A DNA stretch of 64,000 nucleotides, taken from CAYQQJ01 sp964419935. Lineage in GTDB: Bacteria > Pseudomonadota > Gammaproteobacteria > Pseudomonadales > Cellvibrionaceae. The notes beneath the pieces were generated by a model, which saw nothing but the letters and a program-made list of their open reading frames with translations, was not told the DNA's origin and made no database searches. Both the position numbers and the translations under genes were made by a program. Below are positions 27,765-36,352 of this stretch, piece after piece (the stretch's first letter is position 1; the number at the start of each line of letters is the position of its first letter). The DNA lies in assembly GCA_964419935.1 (NCBI GenBank), contig CAYQQJ010000005.1, positions 62,001 to 126,000 of the forward strand, given 5' to 3'.

Positions 27765-28259
27765 TAACAACCTTTTCCAAGTGGATTCATATACCGTGAG
27801 CCTGAGAAGATTGCGATGAGAGTTCGACGCCTATTGCGAAGTTCCGCGCAATCCTGGCAGCCCTCAGCGCATCAGCCAGGCTGTGCTCATCCTCGGTTAC
27901 TATTTAGCGATTACCGGCCGGTTAGCGAGTACCGCGCGGATAGTCATTCCCCTTGGAATCTGCTGCCATGTTACCCGGGTGCTGCAAGCTTGATGTGGGG
28001 CCAGCATTGAATCCGGCGCCCTCGGGTTATAGGTAGCACTCATGGGAGCCACTGTCTTGTCGACAGTGGCATAAGACAGTGTTGAGGGGTTTTTGTTGCC
28101 AGCTGCGGCACCCAGTATAACCCCACCGCACGCGCGGCGCGATAGGTCTCGATCATCCTCCATTGATGCGAGAATTGTTTTCTTCGACTGTTGTCCCAGA
28201 GATTGACCCGCGTTCACCGTAGGGGTTCCAGATCCAAACAAACACAAGTGGTAAGCTCT
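27765..28259. other. Intergenic region upstream of glgP with nested hairpins
   Basis: About 495 bases without a supported gene. At 28049-28069 an 8-bp stem CCACTGTC/GACAGTGG can form. It overlaps a second possible stem, ACTGTCTT (28051-28058) with AAGACAGT (28073-28080), so two mutually exclusive hairpins are possible in the glgP leader. No clear promoter was identified. Confidence 0.5.
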
Positions 28260-30791
28260 ATGACAGAAAACAGCCCCTCTGAAGTTTCACCATCTGTAGC
28301 CACTCCCGCCCAGAAAGCAGGCCCCTCCCTCTCGGTACGAAACAAACTGGGCATGGACCGCGACAGTCTCGCCAAATCCTTTCGCGCACACTTCAGCTTG
28401 ACACTGGGCCGGGACGAACACTGCACCAGCCCCTACTACTATTATGCAGCGCTAGTGCTTTCGATCCGCGCTCGCCTGATGGAGCGTTGGCGCGACACCT
28501 ATGCCGCTTATCGGCAACAAGATGTCAAACGCACCTATTACCTTTCCATGGAGTTTTTGATTGGTCGCATTCTGGGCAACGCCTTACTCAACCTCGATAT
28601 AGAAGATGCCGTGCGTGAAGGCTTGCAACAGTATGGTCTGGAACTGGAGGACATCGCGTCACAGGAACCGGACGCGGGCCTGGGCAATGGCGGCCTGGGG
28701 CGTTTGGCGGCGTGCTTCCTGGACAGCTGTGCGACCTTGCAGCTGCCGGTTCAGGGCTACGGTATTCGCTATGACCACGGCATGTTTCGCCAGAGCATCG
28801 AGAATGGTTACCAGCGGGAGGAACCCGACAGCTGGCTTCGCGACGGCAACCCCTGGGAACTGGAGCGACCGGAATTTACCCGGCGTGTTCATTTCGGTGG
28901 CCACACACAGGTCGATAAAGGCCGGGACGGTCGAACACGCTATCGTTGGGTAAATACGCATGATGTGCTGGCGATTCCCTACGACCTGCCAATTCCCGGT
29001 TATCAAAACGACACGGTGAACCGCCTGCGTCTGTGGAGTGCCAAGGCCACGGATCAGTTTGACCTGGATGAATTCAATGTTGGCAGCTATGACCAGGCCG
29101 TCCGTGCAAAAAATGAAGCGGAAAACATCAGCATGGTGCTGTATCCGAATGACACCAGCGAAAACGGCAAAGAGCTGCGTTTACGCCAACAATATTTTCT
29201 GGCCTCGGCCAGCCTGCAGGATGTTCTGGATATCTGGAAGCTCTACCACGGCCCGGATTTTACTCATTTTGCGGCGAAGCATTGCTTCCAACTCAACGAT
29301 ACACACCCGGCAATTTCAGTTGCGGAACTGATGCGTCTGTTAATGGATGAGGAGGATATGGAATGGGATGCTGCCTGGGAGATTACCCGCAACACCATGG
29401 CTTATACCAACCACACCCTGCTGCCCGAGGCGCTGGAAAAATGGCCGGTCGAGCTGTTCAAAAAGCTGTTGCCGCGTTTGATGGACATTATCTTTGAGAT
29501 CAATGCCCGATTCATGGGTGAGGTATCCAATCGCTGGCCCGGCGATATCGACCGCTTGCGTCGCATGTCGATAATTGAGGAAGGCGGGCAACAGCAAGTG
29601 CGCATGGCACACCTGGCGATTGTCGGCAGCTTTTCCGTAAATGGCGTTGCACAGTTGCATTCGGACCTGATTCGCCAGGAACTGTTTCGGGATTTTGCCG
29701 AGTTGTGGCCACACAAGTTCAACAACAAAACCAACGGTGTAACCCACCGACGCTGGCTCGCCTACTCCAACCCCTCCCTGCGCAAACTCATTAACAGCAC
29801 CATTGGCGAAGGCTGGATAGAGGACATGAGCCAGCTCCAGCGCCTCAAACCCTACGCCGCTGACGCAGACTTCCGCCGCAAGTGGCAGCTGATGCGCACC
29901 ACCAACAAGCAACGCCTGACGGACCTGGTAAAGAATGAATGCGGCGTGACCTTTGACGTGGAAGCCATGTTCGATGTGCAGGTAAAGCGTATTCATGAAT
30001 ACAAGCGACAATTGCTTAATATCCTGCATGTCATCCATCTGTACGAACGGATCAAAACCGGCGACACCGAGCATTGGACACCGCGTTGTGTACTGATTGG
30101 CGGCAAAGCGGCTCCGGGCTACGTTCAAGCGAAACTGATCATTAAACTGATCAACAACGTGGCCGATGTCATCAACCGGGATTCGGCTTGTGAAGGCCTT
30201 TTGAAGGTGGCCTTTTTCCCGAATTTCCGTGTTACTGCGATGGAATCTATTTGTGCCGGAGCGGATTTATCCGAACAGATTTCCACCGCCGGAAAAGAAG
30301 CCTCTGGCACCGGTAACATGAAGTTCATGATGAACGGCGCCTTGACCATTGGCACCCTGGACGGCGCAAACATCGAAATACTGGACGCCGTGGGTGAAGA
30401 CCATTTCTTTCTCTTTGGATTGGATGCGGAACAAGTCAGCCATCAGCGCCTGAATTACAATCCTTCTGCAATTATTGCCGCAGATCCCTTACTTGAACGG
30501 GTTATCACCTTGCTCGAAGGCGGCTTTTTCAACCAGTTCGAGCCCGGCATTTTTGCACCCATCATTAACTCCATTCGAAGCCCTCAGGATCCCTGGCTGG
30601 TTGCTGCGGATTTTGCGGATTACGTTGCCGCCCAGGAACGGGCCGCTCAGCATTTTCGGGACAGGGAAAAGTGGCTGCGCAGCAGTATCCTGAATACCGC
30701 GAGCAGCGGCGGCTTCTCTACGGACAGAACCATTGCCGACTACAACAGAGATATCTGGCACTTGCAGCCTACATCGCCCCATTCGAGCTAA
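28260..30791 (+). CDS. glgP: Glycogen/starch phosphorylase
   Basis: An 843-residue cytoplasmic enzyme releasing glucose-1-phosphate from the non-reducing ends of glycogen. The pyridoxal-phosphate signature GTGNMKFMMNGALT holds the Schiff-base lysine, Lys688. The N-terminal stretches YYLSMEFLIGR, GNGGLGRLAACFLDS and LPVQGYGIRYDHG are characteristic. Length agrees with the family (~800-850) plus an N-terminal polar extension of about 40 residues. I take the ATG at 28260; a TTG at 28191 would add 23 atypical residues. It supplies the catabolic arm of the glycogen system. Confidence 0.95.
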   Translation: MTENSPSEVSPSVATPAQKAGPSLSVRNKLGMDRDSLAKSFRAHFSLTLGRDEHCTSPYYYYAALVLSIRARLMERWRDTYAAYRQQDVKRTYYLSMEFLIGRILGNALLNLDIEDAVREGLQQYGLELEDIASQEPDAGLGNGGLGRLAACFLDSCATLQLPVQGYGIRYDHGMFRQSIENGYQREEPDSWLRDGNPWELERPEFTRRVHFGGHTQVDKGRDGRTRYRWVNTHDVLAIPYDLPIPGYQNDTVNRLRLWSAKATDQFDLDEFNVGSYDQAVRAKNEAENISMVLYPNDTSENGKELRLRQQYFLASASLQDVLDIWKLYHGPDFTHFAAKHCFQLNDTHPAISVAELMRLLMDEEDMEWDAAWEITRNTMAYTNHTLLPEALEKWPVELFKKLLPRLMDIIFEINARFMGEVSNRWPGDIDRLRRMSIIEEGGQQQVRMAHLAIVGSFSVNGVAQLHSDLIRQELFRDFAELWPHKFNNKTNGVTHRRWLAYSNPSLRKLINSTIGEGWIEDMSQLQRLKPYAADADFRRKWQLMRTTNKQRLTDLVKNECGVTFDVEAMFDVQVKRIHEYKRQLLNILHVIHLYERIKTGDTEHWTPRCVLIGGKAAPGYVQAKLIIKLINNVADVINRDSACEGLLKVAFFPNFRVTAMESICAGADLSEQISTAGKEASGTGNMKFMMNGALTIGTLDGANIEILDAVGEDHFFLFGLDAEQVSHQRLNYNPSAIIAADPLLERVITLLEGGFFNQFEPGIFAPIINSIRSPQDPWLVAADFADYVAAQERAAQHFRDREKWLRSSILNTASSGGFSTDRTIADYNRDIWHLQPTSPHSS

Positions 30792-30851
30792 AGTAAGCTG
30801 CAAGATTGCCTGTCGGGCCTTTTGCCCTTGGCGCGTAGCGCAGTGATGACC

Positions 30852-31418
30852 TTACCGCTGTGCAGCTTTGTACTCGTCCCGGTTGATCAAGCCATCCGCA
30901 TCTGTGTCAACACGGTTAAACTCTTCGGAAAGCACCGGCACCCTTTTGGCCTCTTGCTCACCGATGACACCATCACGGTCGGTGTCGATAGAGTTAAAGC
31001 CGACGCCTGTGAGCAAGTTGGTTCTGCCCGCGCTATATTCCATTTCGCTGACATTGCCGTCGCCGTCGGAATCGATTGTTCCGAATGCCTCTTTCAAGGA
31101 CACCGGCATGGCGGCGGCTTCACGCTCACTTACAACACCATCGCCATTGATATCCACATCCCCGAAACTCAGATCAGCCAAACGTACAGTCGCAGCCGCG
31201 TACTCCTCGGAGCTGATACCACCACTCTGATTGGTATCGATACGATCAAAGTCCTCTGACAATGACGATGATCGTCCAGCCTCTTGCTTGCTGATGACAC
31301 CATCACCATCGGCATCAAAACCAGAAAAGGCACCACTGCTGAAGGGATTAACTTTATCCAGAGTGGAACACCCAGCTATGAGTGCGAACGATGCAATAAT
31401 GGGTAGAGAATTTTTCAT
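30852..31418 (-). CDS. EF-hand calcium-binding lipoprotein
   Basis: 188 residues. The signal peptide ends in lipobox IAGC, so it is lipid-anchored. The mature protein is almost wholly six EF-hand-like loops: DADGDGVISKQE, DTNQSGGISSEE, DINGDGVVSERE, DSDGDGNVSEME, DTDRDGVIGEQE and DTDADGLINRDE. All keep acidic residues at positions 1, 3, 5 (mostly) and 12, so calcium binding is likely. The start at 31418 has AGGAGG directly upstream; a longer frame is rejected. Convergent with glgP. The target is unknown. Confidence 0.88.
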   Translation of the reverse strand: MKNSLPIIASFALIAGCSTLDKVNPFSSGAFSGFDADGDGVISKQEAGRSSSLSEDFDRIDTNQSGGISSEEYAAATVRLADLSFGDVDINGDGVVSEREAAAMPVSLKEAFGTIDSDGDGNVSEMEYSAGRTNLLTGVGFNSIDTDRDGVIGEQEAKRVPVLSEEFNRVDTDADGLINRDEYKAAQR

Positions 31419-31573
31419 ATAGCCTCCTTCGTGACGTCGCCACAATCCTGTGCGAAATGCTCGCCCAGGATTGCAATGGCAAGAAACGAACTCATGTGCA
31501 GTAACCACGCCACTCGGTGCTCGGACCGGTGTCTTATCCGATTACCTCTGCAGAATAGGCGACGCGCAGGCCG

Positions 31574-31825
31574 TCAATGCATGGCGTTCTTGACTCCGCG
31601 GCTGATATCCACCGGACTGGCATATTGCTTGTCGGGGAAATGTCGCAAGAGTTGCATCACGTCATCCGGTGCGCCATTGCGCCGGGCGTGATCGAGAAGA
31701 TCCTCCTTGTCGCAGGGAAACTCAATGTCATCTATATAGGTTTCCATTTTCGACGTGTTGCGTAGAACACGCTCCTGTTGAGCTGACGCTTTTGCATCCT
31801 GATCCTGAGGCCCTTGGGTTCTCAT
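31574..31825 (-). CDS. DUF2795 family small protein (copy 2)
   Basis: 83 residues, paralogous to the protein at 5532-5750. It shares FPCDKE-[ED]-L-[VL]-DHAR, GAP, FPDK-[EQ]-Y-[GA]-SP-[IV]-D and an H/K-rich end. The N-terminal 30 residues are polar and differ between the copies. The ATG at 31825 has AGGAG upstream. The function of DUF2795 is unknown. It is on the same strand as, and upstream of, the EF-hand lipoprotein gene. Confidence 0.85.
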   Translation of the reverse strand: MRTQGPQDQDAKASAQQERVLRNTSKMETYIDDIEFPCDKEDLLDHARRNGAPDDVMQLLRHFPDKQYASPVDISRGVKNAMH

Positions 31826-31973
31826 ATTGATCTCCTGATAAAATCATCCGCTTTCATTTAGGTTCGTGAATATGACTGCAGATTCTGCTGATGGTTTGAG
31901 CAAATACGAATGAAGTTACCGAAATAACATTCGTAACCGCTGAATTGTCGATCTACTCGAGTGCACCAAATGA

Positions 31974-32081
31974 GTTTGTTATCAGGGACAGACCTTTTGA
32001 AACCCTCACGGCAGGGACGCCGTGAGGGAGCTACAGGGATGTATTTATGCGTTTTCAAAAGGTCTGTCCCTGATGACAAAC
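31974..32081. repeat. Palindromic intergenic element, copy 1
   Basis: A 108-bp element. Terminal arms 31974-32002 and 32053-32081 are 29-bp inverted repeats with one mismatch. Inside lies a second perfect 10-bp stem, CCCTCACGGC (32003-32012) with GCCGTGAGGG (32019-32028). A conserved unpaired segment at 32029-32052 reads, on the opposite strand, ACGCATAAATACATCCCTGTAGCT in spaced form. The same design occurs in inverted orientation at 36212-36317. No transposase is present, so it is a MITE-like or REP-like element. Confidence 0.9.
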
Positions 32082-32261
32082 CGGCCGAAGCCTCATCACA
32101 TGGAAACTAAGCGCAGATCAACGGCCGCAGTTGGCTCCAATCATGCTTGGTTAAGTTTGTTATGAGACGGTGCAATGGTCAGTACAGTCTTGACACCACC
32201 CGCCGTGGCATCTACCGGTTACGGTGTACGCTTAGCGTCATTTGTGGAGGAGGAAAGCATA

Positions 32262-32690
32262 GTGACTCATTCGATCGAAGGCCGATATTCGGCCACCATC
32301 TACCCGGTACATGCCGTGTTTCTGGCAGGAACGATTCCGCTCTTCCTTGCCGCGGCGCTCAGCGATGCCGCCTATGCCGCATCCTATGAAATCCAGTGGA
32401 CGAACTTCGCATCCTGGCTGCTCGCCGGTGCGCTGGTATTCGCCGGCGTTGCCCTGCTCTTTGCGATTATTGACCTGTGCCGTGCCCATCGACGCACGTC
32501 GGGTATTGTTCCCTATACTGTAATTTTGGCGGTGACCTGGGTAGTTGGATTTCTCGACGCCCTGGTGCATGCGCGAGACGCCTGGGCGAGTATGCCTTCC
32601 GGCTTGGTCTTGTCCATAATCGTGACCCTGCTCGCCTGCATCGCGGCATGGTTTGGCTTTTGCACTCCGCGCACCGGAGGGATGAAATGA
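32262..32690 (+). CDS. DUF2231-like four-helix membrane protein
   Basis: 142 residues with about four hydrophobic helices separated by short loops, beginning THSIEGRYSATIYPVHAVF. The pattern resembles the DUF2231 family of predicted membrane proteins; function unestablished. GTG at 32262 is chosen because GGAGGAGG lies ~8 nt upstream; the frame extends 29 residues further without a ribosome site. It overlaps the following PQQ sugar dehydrogenase gene by ATGA, so the two are coupled. It may be a membrane partner or electron acceptor of that dehydrogenase (inference). Confidence 0.75.
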   Translation: MTHSIEGRYSATIYPVHAVFLAGTIPLFLAAALSDAAYAASYEIQWTNFASWLLAGALVFAGVALLFAIIDLCRAHRRTSGIVPYTVILAVTWVVGFLDALVHARDAWASMPSGLVLSIIVTLLACIAAWFGFCTPRTGGMK

Positions 32691-33979
32691 AATACTCCAC
32701 TCTATTGATTGTAATTGCAGCCACAACGTTGCTGGGAGCCTGTAGCAGCGATACCGAACCTCCAAAGTATGGCGCCAGCCCGGAACTCCCGGAACCCAAG
32801 CGCGGGCTGTTGCCCGACATGGTCATAGCCGAGCCCGCAGAATGGGGTGATCAGGTACCCACGGTGCCGGATGGCTACACCATCAGCGCCATTGCCACCG
32901 ACCTGCAAATTCCGCGACAGACGCTGGTATTACCCAACGGCGATATCCTGGTGGCCGAAGGCCGAGGCGGAAATGCCCCGGCCTTAAAACCCAAAGACAT
33001 AGTCGCTGGTATCATCAAAGCCAAGGGCAACACTTCAGTTAAAAGCGGCAACCGATTGACACTGCTGCGTGACGCGGACGGCGACGGCGTCTATGAGCTC
33101 GCCACCATTTTTGCCGACAACCTCAACGCGCCCTATGGCCTCGCATTAATTGAGGACGACCTTTATGTGGCCAACCAGGACGCTCTGGTGCGATTCGATT
33201 ATCAACCGGGGCAAACCAAGGCCAGCGGCGCTCCCGAGACAGTCACCCCGTTGCCCTCAGCCATTAACCACCACTGGACCAAGGCGCTGACTGCGAGTGC
33301 GGATGGTCAGTACCTGTATGTTGGCATTGGCTCCAACAGCAACATCACGGAACGCGGCATGACGGCAGAAGTGGATCGCGCGCGCTTGTGGCGAGTGAAT
33401 GCCCGCAGCGGTGAATACAAGACTTATGCAACCGGCCTGCGCAACCCCACGGCACTTACCATTCATCCGGACACCGAGCAACTATGGGCGGTGGTCAACG
33501 AGCGGGATGAGATAGGTCCAAATCTGGTACCGGATTACCTCACCGCAGTTCAGGAAGGCGCCTTCTACGGCTGGCCCTACAGCTATTGGGGTCAGAACGT
33601 GGATGATCGTGTCCGACCACAGGATTCTGAGAAAGTCGCCTCGGCAATCAAACCCGATTACAGCCTGGGGTCGCATGTCGCGGCACTCGGTGTGGATTTC
33701 TCCACCGAGGCTATGGGAACTGAGTTCGCCGACGGTGCCTTCGTAGGCGAACACGGCAGTTGGAACCGGTCGAATCCTGTCGGCTACAAAGTCATCTTTG
33801 TCCCCTTTCGCGACGGTCGGCCTGCCGGTCCGCCGGTGGACTTCGTGACCGGTTTTCGCGATGAAGATGGAACTACGCGAGGCCGCCCCGTGGGCGTAAC
33901 AGTGGATCCCCGCGGCGCGCTTATTGTCGCAGACGATTTGGCGAATACTATTTGGCGGGTAACACCGGAAGGACAGTAA
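32687..33979 (+). CDS. PQQ-dependent sugar dehydrogenase (glucose/sorbosone dehydrogenase) lipoprotein
   Basis: 430 residues. The signal peptide ends in lipobox LLGAC. The mature chain is the six-bladed propeller of the soluble glucose/sorbosone dehydrogenase family, with LRDADGDGVYE, GLRNPTALTIHP, NERDEIGPNLVPDYLT and GEHGSWNRSNPVGYKV. This last stretch supplies conserved propeller/active-site residues. Such enzymes oxidise aldoses or related compounds in the periplasm with PQQ and pass electrons to a cytochrome or quinone. The start codon at 32687 overlaps the previous stop and has GGAGG upstream. Confidence 0.88.
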   Translation: MKYSTLLIVIAATTLLGACSSDTEPPKYGASPELPEPKRGLLPDMVIAEPAEWGDQVPTVPDGYTISAIATDLQIPRQTLVLPNGDILVAEGRGGNAPALKPKDIVAGIIKAKGNTSVKSGNRLTLLRDADGDGVYELATIFADNLNAPYGLALIEDDLYVANQDALVRFDYQPGQTKASGAPETVTPLPSAINHHWTKALTASADGQYLYVGIGSNSNITERGMTAEVDRARLWRVNARSGEYKTYATGLRNPTALTIHPDTEQLWAVVNERDEIGPNLVPDYLTAVQEGAFYGWPYSYWGQNVDDRVRPQDSEKVASAIKPDYSLGSHVAALGVDFSTEAMGTEFADGAFVGEHGSWNRSNPVGYKVIFVPFRDGRPAGPPVDFVTGFRDEDGTTRGRPVGVTVDPRGALIVADDLANTIWRVTPEGQ

Positions 33980-34164
33980 GCAAAATAGGACACGTATTAT
34001 GACGGTGGCAAGGGCTGAGCACAGGCTGTAGGGTTTGTGGCCATCCCGCCGTCAACTCGCAGCCTTTGTCCGATTTATTCTACGGGTTTCACAAAGGATG
34101 GGATTGTGGATCCGCCGCGGCGTTGGTATGAGGCAGCGTGCATCTACGGAAAAAGTACATTTTT

Positions 34165-34533
34165 CTAATGGCTGTGATGTCTCAGGGCCACTACATAGTC
34201 GGCCAGGTCGCTGAGTTCAGAACCCGAAATTTCACGTTCACCAAACGACGGCATGCTTCCCACCCCTTGCCTTACCTGCAAACGAATCATGAATTTGGGT
34301 AAGGGTTTATTATTCAGAGCCGGCGCCAGACCACCCTGCCCTTGCAGATGACAGCTATAGCAATGGGTGTCATACACGAGTTTGCCGCGCTCCACGGATG
34401 CTGTATTGACTGGCACTTCCTCAACCGCCGATTCGCTCTCCTGCGCTGGAACGCACCCGCCAAGGCCCAGTGCGATCACGACCATAATCACCGTGCCAGA
34501 AATAGAGATGTGGTCTGTTTTGCAAGTATTCAC
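34165..34533 (-). CDS. Monohaem cytochrome c lipoprotein
   Basis: 122 residues. The hydrophobic signal ends in lipobox LGGC. A class I cytochrome c domain has CYSCH and a likely axial methionine in VGSMPSFGE, followed by LSDLADYVVALR. The GTG at 34533 is preferred because GGAGGG stands 7 nt upstream and it makes a GTGA overlap with the stop of the upstream dehydrogenase. The coupling indicates that this cytochrome is the electron acceptor of that PQQ enzyme. Confidence 0.88.
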   Translation of the reverse strand: MNTCKTDHISISGTVIMVVIALGLGGCVPAQESESAVEEVPVNTASVERGKLVYDTHCYSCHLQGQGGLAPALNNKPLPKFMIRLQVRQGVGSMPSFGEREISGSELSDLADYVVALRHHSH

Positions 34534-35987
34534 GGCGCGTCCCTCCGGCTGATTTTCCAAAGTACGCCTGTTCCCAGTTGCGGCTCAGGGCCCTGCTCGG
34601 ACATCAGCATAACGCCGAAATCCACAACATAAAGGTGCTCACCGGATGGATCGAACCGCGCTGCTATCGGCCGCTCCAAACCGGCGTTGCCGATCTTGCT
34701 TGCAGGTCCACTCCGGGTTGAATCGTTGACGGCAAAATCCTGGACATGGCCACTGCTGACATCCACCCGAGCCACGCGAAAGCCCACCGGATGCAATGAT
34801 TTTCCAGTATCCGGTGCCTGGTCCCCAAATTCTGCAATAAAGGCCTGACCGACAAAACCAAACTGTGGAGAATGTGAAAAATCCAGCCCATTCGCCGACG
34901 CATGTACGCCAAGAATTGCAGCAGGCTCCGGTGGGGAGCCAGGATGATTTTCCAACAACGCATTCAACTCGGGCTCACCGGGAGCGTCAAATTGTCCACC
35001 GCTTAAAGGCTCGCCGCCGGAAAAATCTGGCCAGCCATACCACTGGTCAGCAAAAACCCGCCATAGATTATCCCCGGTTCCCCACACAGGCCGACTGCCG
35101 CGATCATCATAGGCATTATCCGTCGCAAATAGTTGTCCATCAGGCGCAAAGGCCAAACCGTAAGGATTGCGGAAACCCCAGGCAACCAGTTCGAGACCAG
35201 TGCCATCCGGGTTGATTTTCATGATGGCGCCATTGCAGGGAATATCCCCTGGAATAACCTGACCCGCGTGTGTGGGCTCACCGAACGGCGAGTAGGCACC
35301 GGTGGTCACTGTCTCTTCGCCGCTGCCAAGAACATCGGACGTCTCGAAGTTTTTTCCTGTTAACGAAATATCTTCGCAGGGCGTGTCGTGAAACTCAGGA
35401 AATCGCTTGAGCCAACCAAATTGCGCATTGTCCTCGCCAACAATGCCTGCGTTGGTGGCGGTGCCCTGTGCGAAGTAGATTTGCCCATCAGCGCCAACAA
35501 CCGGACCATTGGTATGATGATCACCACGGCTGGGGAGCTGGTCTATTACGGCTCGAACATCGCCTTCAACAGAAATTTCCAGTATGCGCCCGCCTTCCAT
35601 CTGGCCGCCTTCGGCGACATAGAAGAATCCGTCCCCATAGCTCACACCATTCCACGGCCCATTTCGGGTGCCACGCGCAATCTCGTGAGTGCTTCCGTCG
35701 CTGTTGACCCGCAACAGTTTAGGGTCTGCCCACACTTCGCCATAGGAATAGCCGGATTCCACAACATAAACTCCGCCGGATTCGTCAAATGCAATGCCCG
35801 TGGGGAATGACAACCCGCTGGCAACCACTTCAATTTCATAACCCTCTGGCACAGTTACGTCAGCTGCCTTGGCAACCCGAGGTGGTGAAAATTGCGCGTC
35901 ACCACCGCCGTTGGATGGCAATAATCGGTAGCAGCCTAGAGTGGAAAGGCTCATCACGCTTAGAAGCACGAACAGGGTTCTAACCAT
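34530..35987 (-). CDS. PQQ-dependent sugar dehydrogenase lipoprotein
   Basis: 485 residues. The signal ends in lipobox STLGC. The mature protein is a beta-propeller of the glucose/sorbosone dehydrogenase superfamily: TVPEGYEIEVVASGL, WGFRNPYGLAFAPDGQLFATDN, DNLWRVFADQWYGWPDF and HPVGFRVARVDV. Compared with the enzyme at 32687-33979 it is longer and clearly divergent. The ATG at 35987 has AGGTGG upstream; the frame to 36074 is rejected. The gene is followed with a 4-base overlap by a cytochrome c, suggesting a periplasmic dehydrogenase-cytochrome pair. Substrate unknown. Confidence 0.87.
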   Translation of the reverse strand: MVRTLFVLLSVMSLSTLGCYRLLPSNGGGDAQFSPPRVAKAADVTVPEGYEIEVVASGLSFPTGIAFDESGGVYVVESGYSYGEVWADPKLLRVNSDGSTHEIARGTRNGPWNGVSYGDGFFYVAEGGQMEGGRILEISVEGDVRAVIDQLPSRGDHHTNGPVVGADGQIYFAQGTATNAGIVGEDNAQFGWLKRFPEFHDTPCEDISLTGKNFETSDVLGSGEETVTTGAYSPFGEPTHAGQVIPGDIPCNGAIMKINPDGTGLELVAWGFRNPYGLAFAPDGQLFATDNAYDDRGSRPVWGTGDNLWRVFADQWYGWPDFSGGEPLSGGQFDAPGEPELNALLENHPGSPPEPAAILGVHASANGLDFSHSPQFGFVGQAFIAEFGDQAPDTGKSLHPVGFRVARVDVSSGHVQDFAVNDSTRSGPASKIGNAGLERPIAARFDPSGEHLYVVDFGVMLMSEQGPEPQLGTGVLWKISRRDAP

Positions 35988-36211
35988 CGCAGATAGCCAC
36001 CTGGTAAAGGGCAGGAAAAAGGGAAACGCCGGTAGCCTGTTCAGGTGTTGAGGGTATGTCTGATTCAGGCGCAACTTCAGTATGGAGACCTGATCTGCTC
36101 ACCAAAGTTCGGTGCGTTCCATACTAGCGAGCGGTTCAAAATAATATTTGAAAACCACCCTAGAGATTCACCGTTGAAAATTCGATTCTATCCAACTTTG
36201 CAACACTGCCC

Positions 36212-36317
36212 GTTTGTCATCGGGGTGACTCTTTCGAAAACGCATAAATACGTCCCTGTAGCTCCCCCGCGGCGTCCCTGCCGCGAGGGTTTCGAAAGAG
36301 TCACCCCGACGACAAAC
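36212..36317. repeat. Palindromic intergenic element, copy 2
   Basis: A 106-bp element. Terminal arms 36212-36239 and 36290-36317 are 28-bp inverted repeats with one mismatch. The core holds ACGCATAAATACGTCCCTG and a 10-bp inner stem, CCCCCGCGGC with GCCGCGAGGG, with one mismatch. Compared with copy 1 the outermost ~10 bases and the core are conserved, but the middle of the arms differs on both sides in a compensated way. It lies between the PQQ dehydrogenase promoter side and the treY 3' end. Confidence 0.9.
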
Positions 36318-36352
36318 TCCTTGGGCGGCCTTAAAAACTTTCGCAGCAGCCC

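Noticed and set aside
27816..28247. Two short frames upstream of glgP
   Set aside because: No ribosome site, no conserved motif and overlapping frames on both strands; treated as non-coding.
30792..30851. Possible bidirectional terminator GGGC-CTTTT-GCCC after glgP
   Set aside because: Stem of only four pairs and no T-run; too weak to call.
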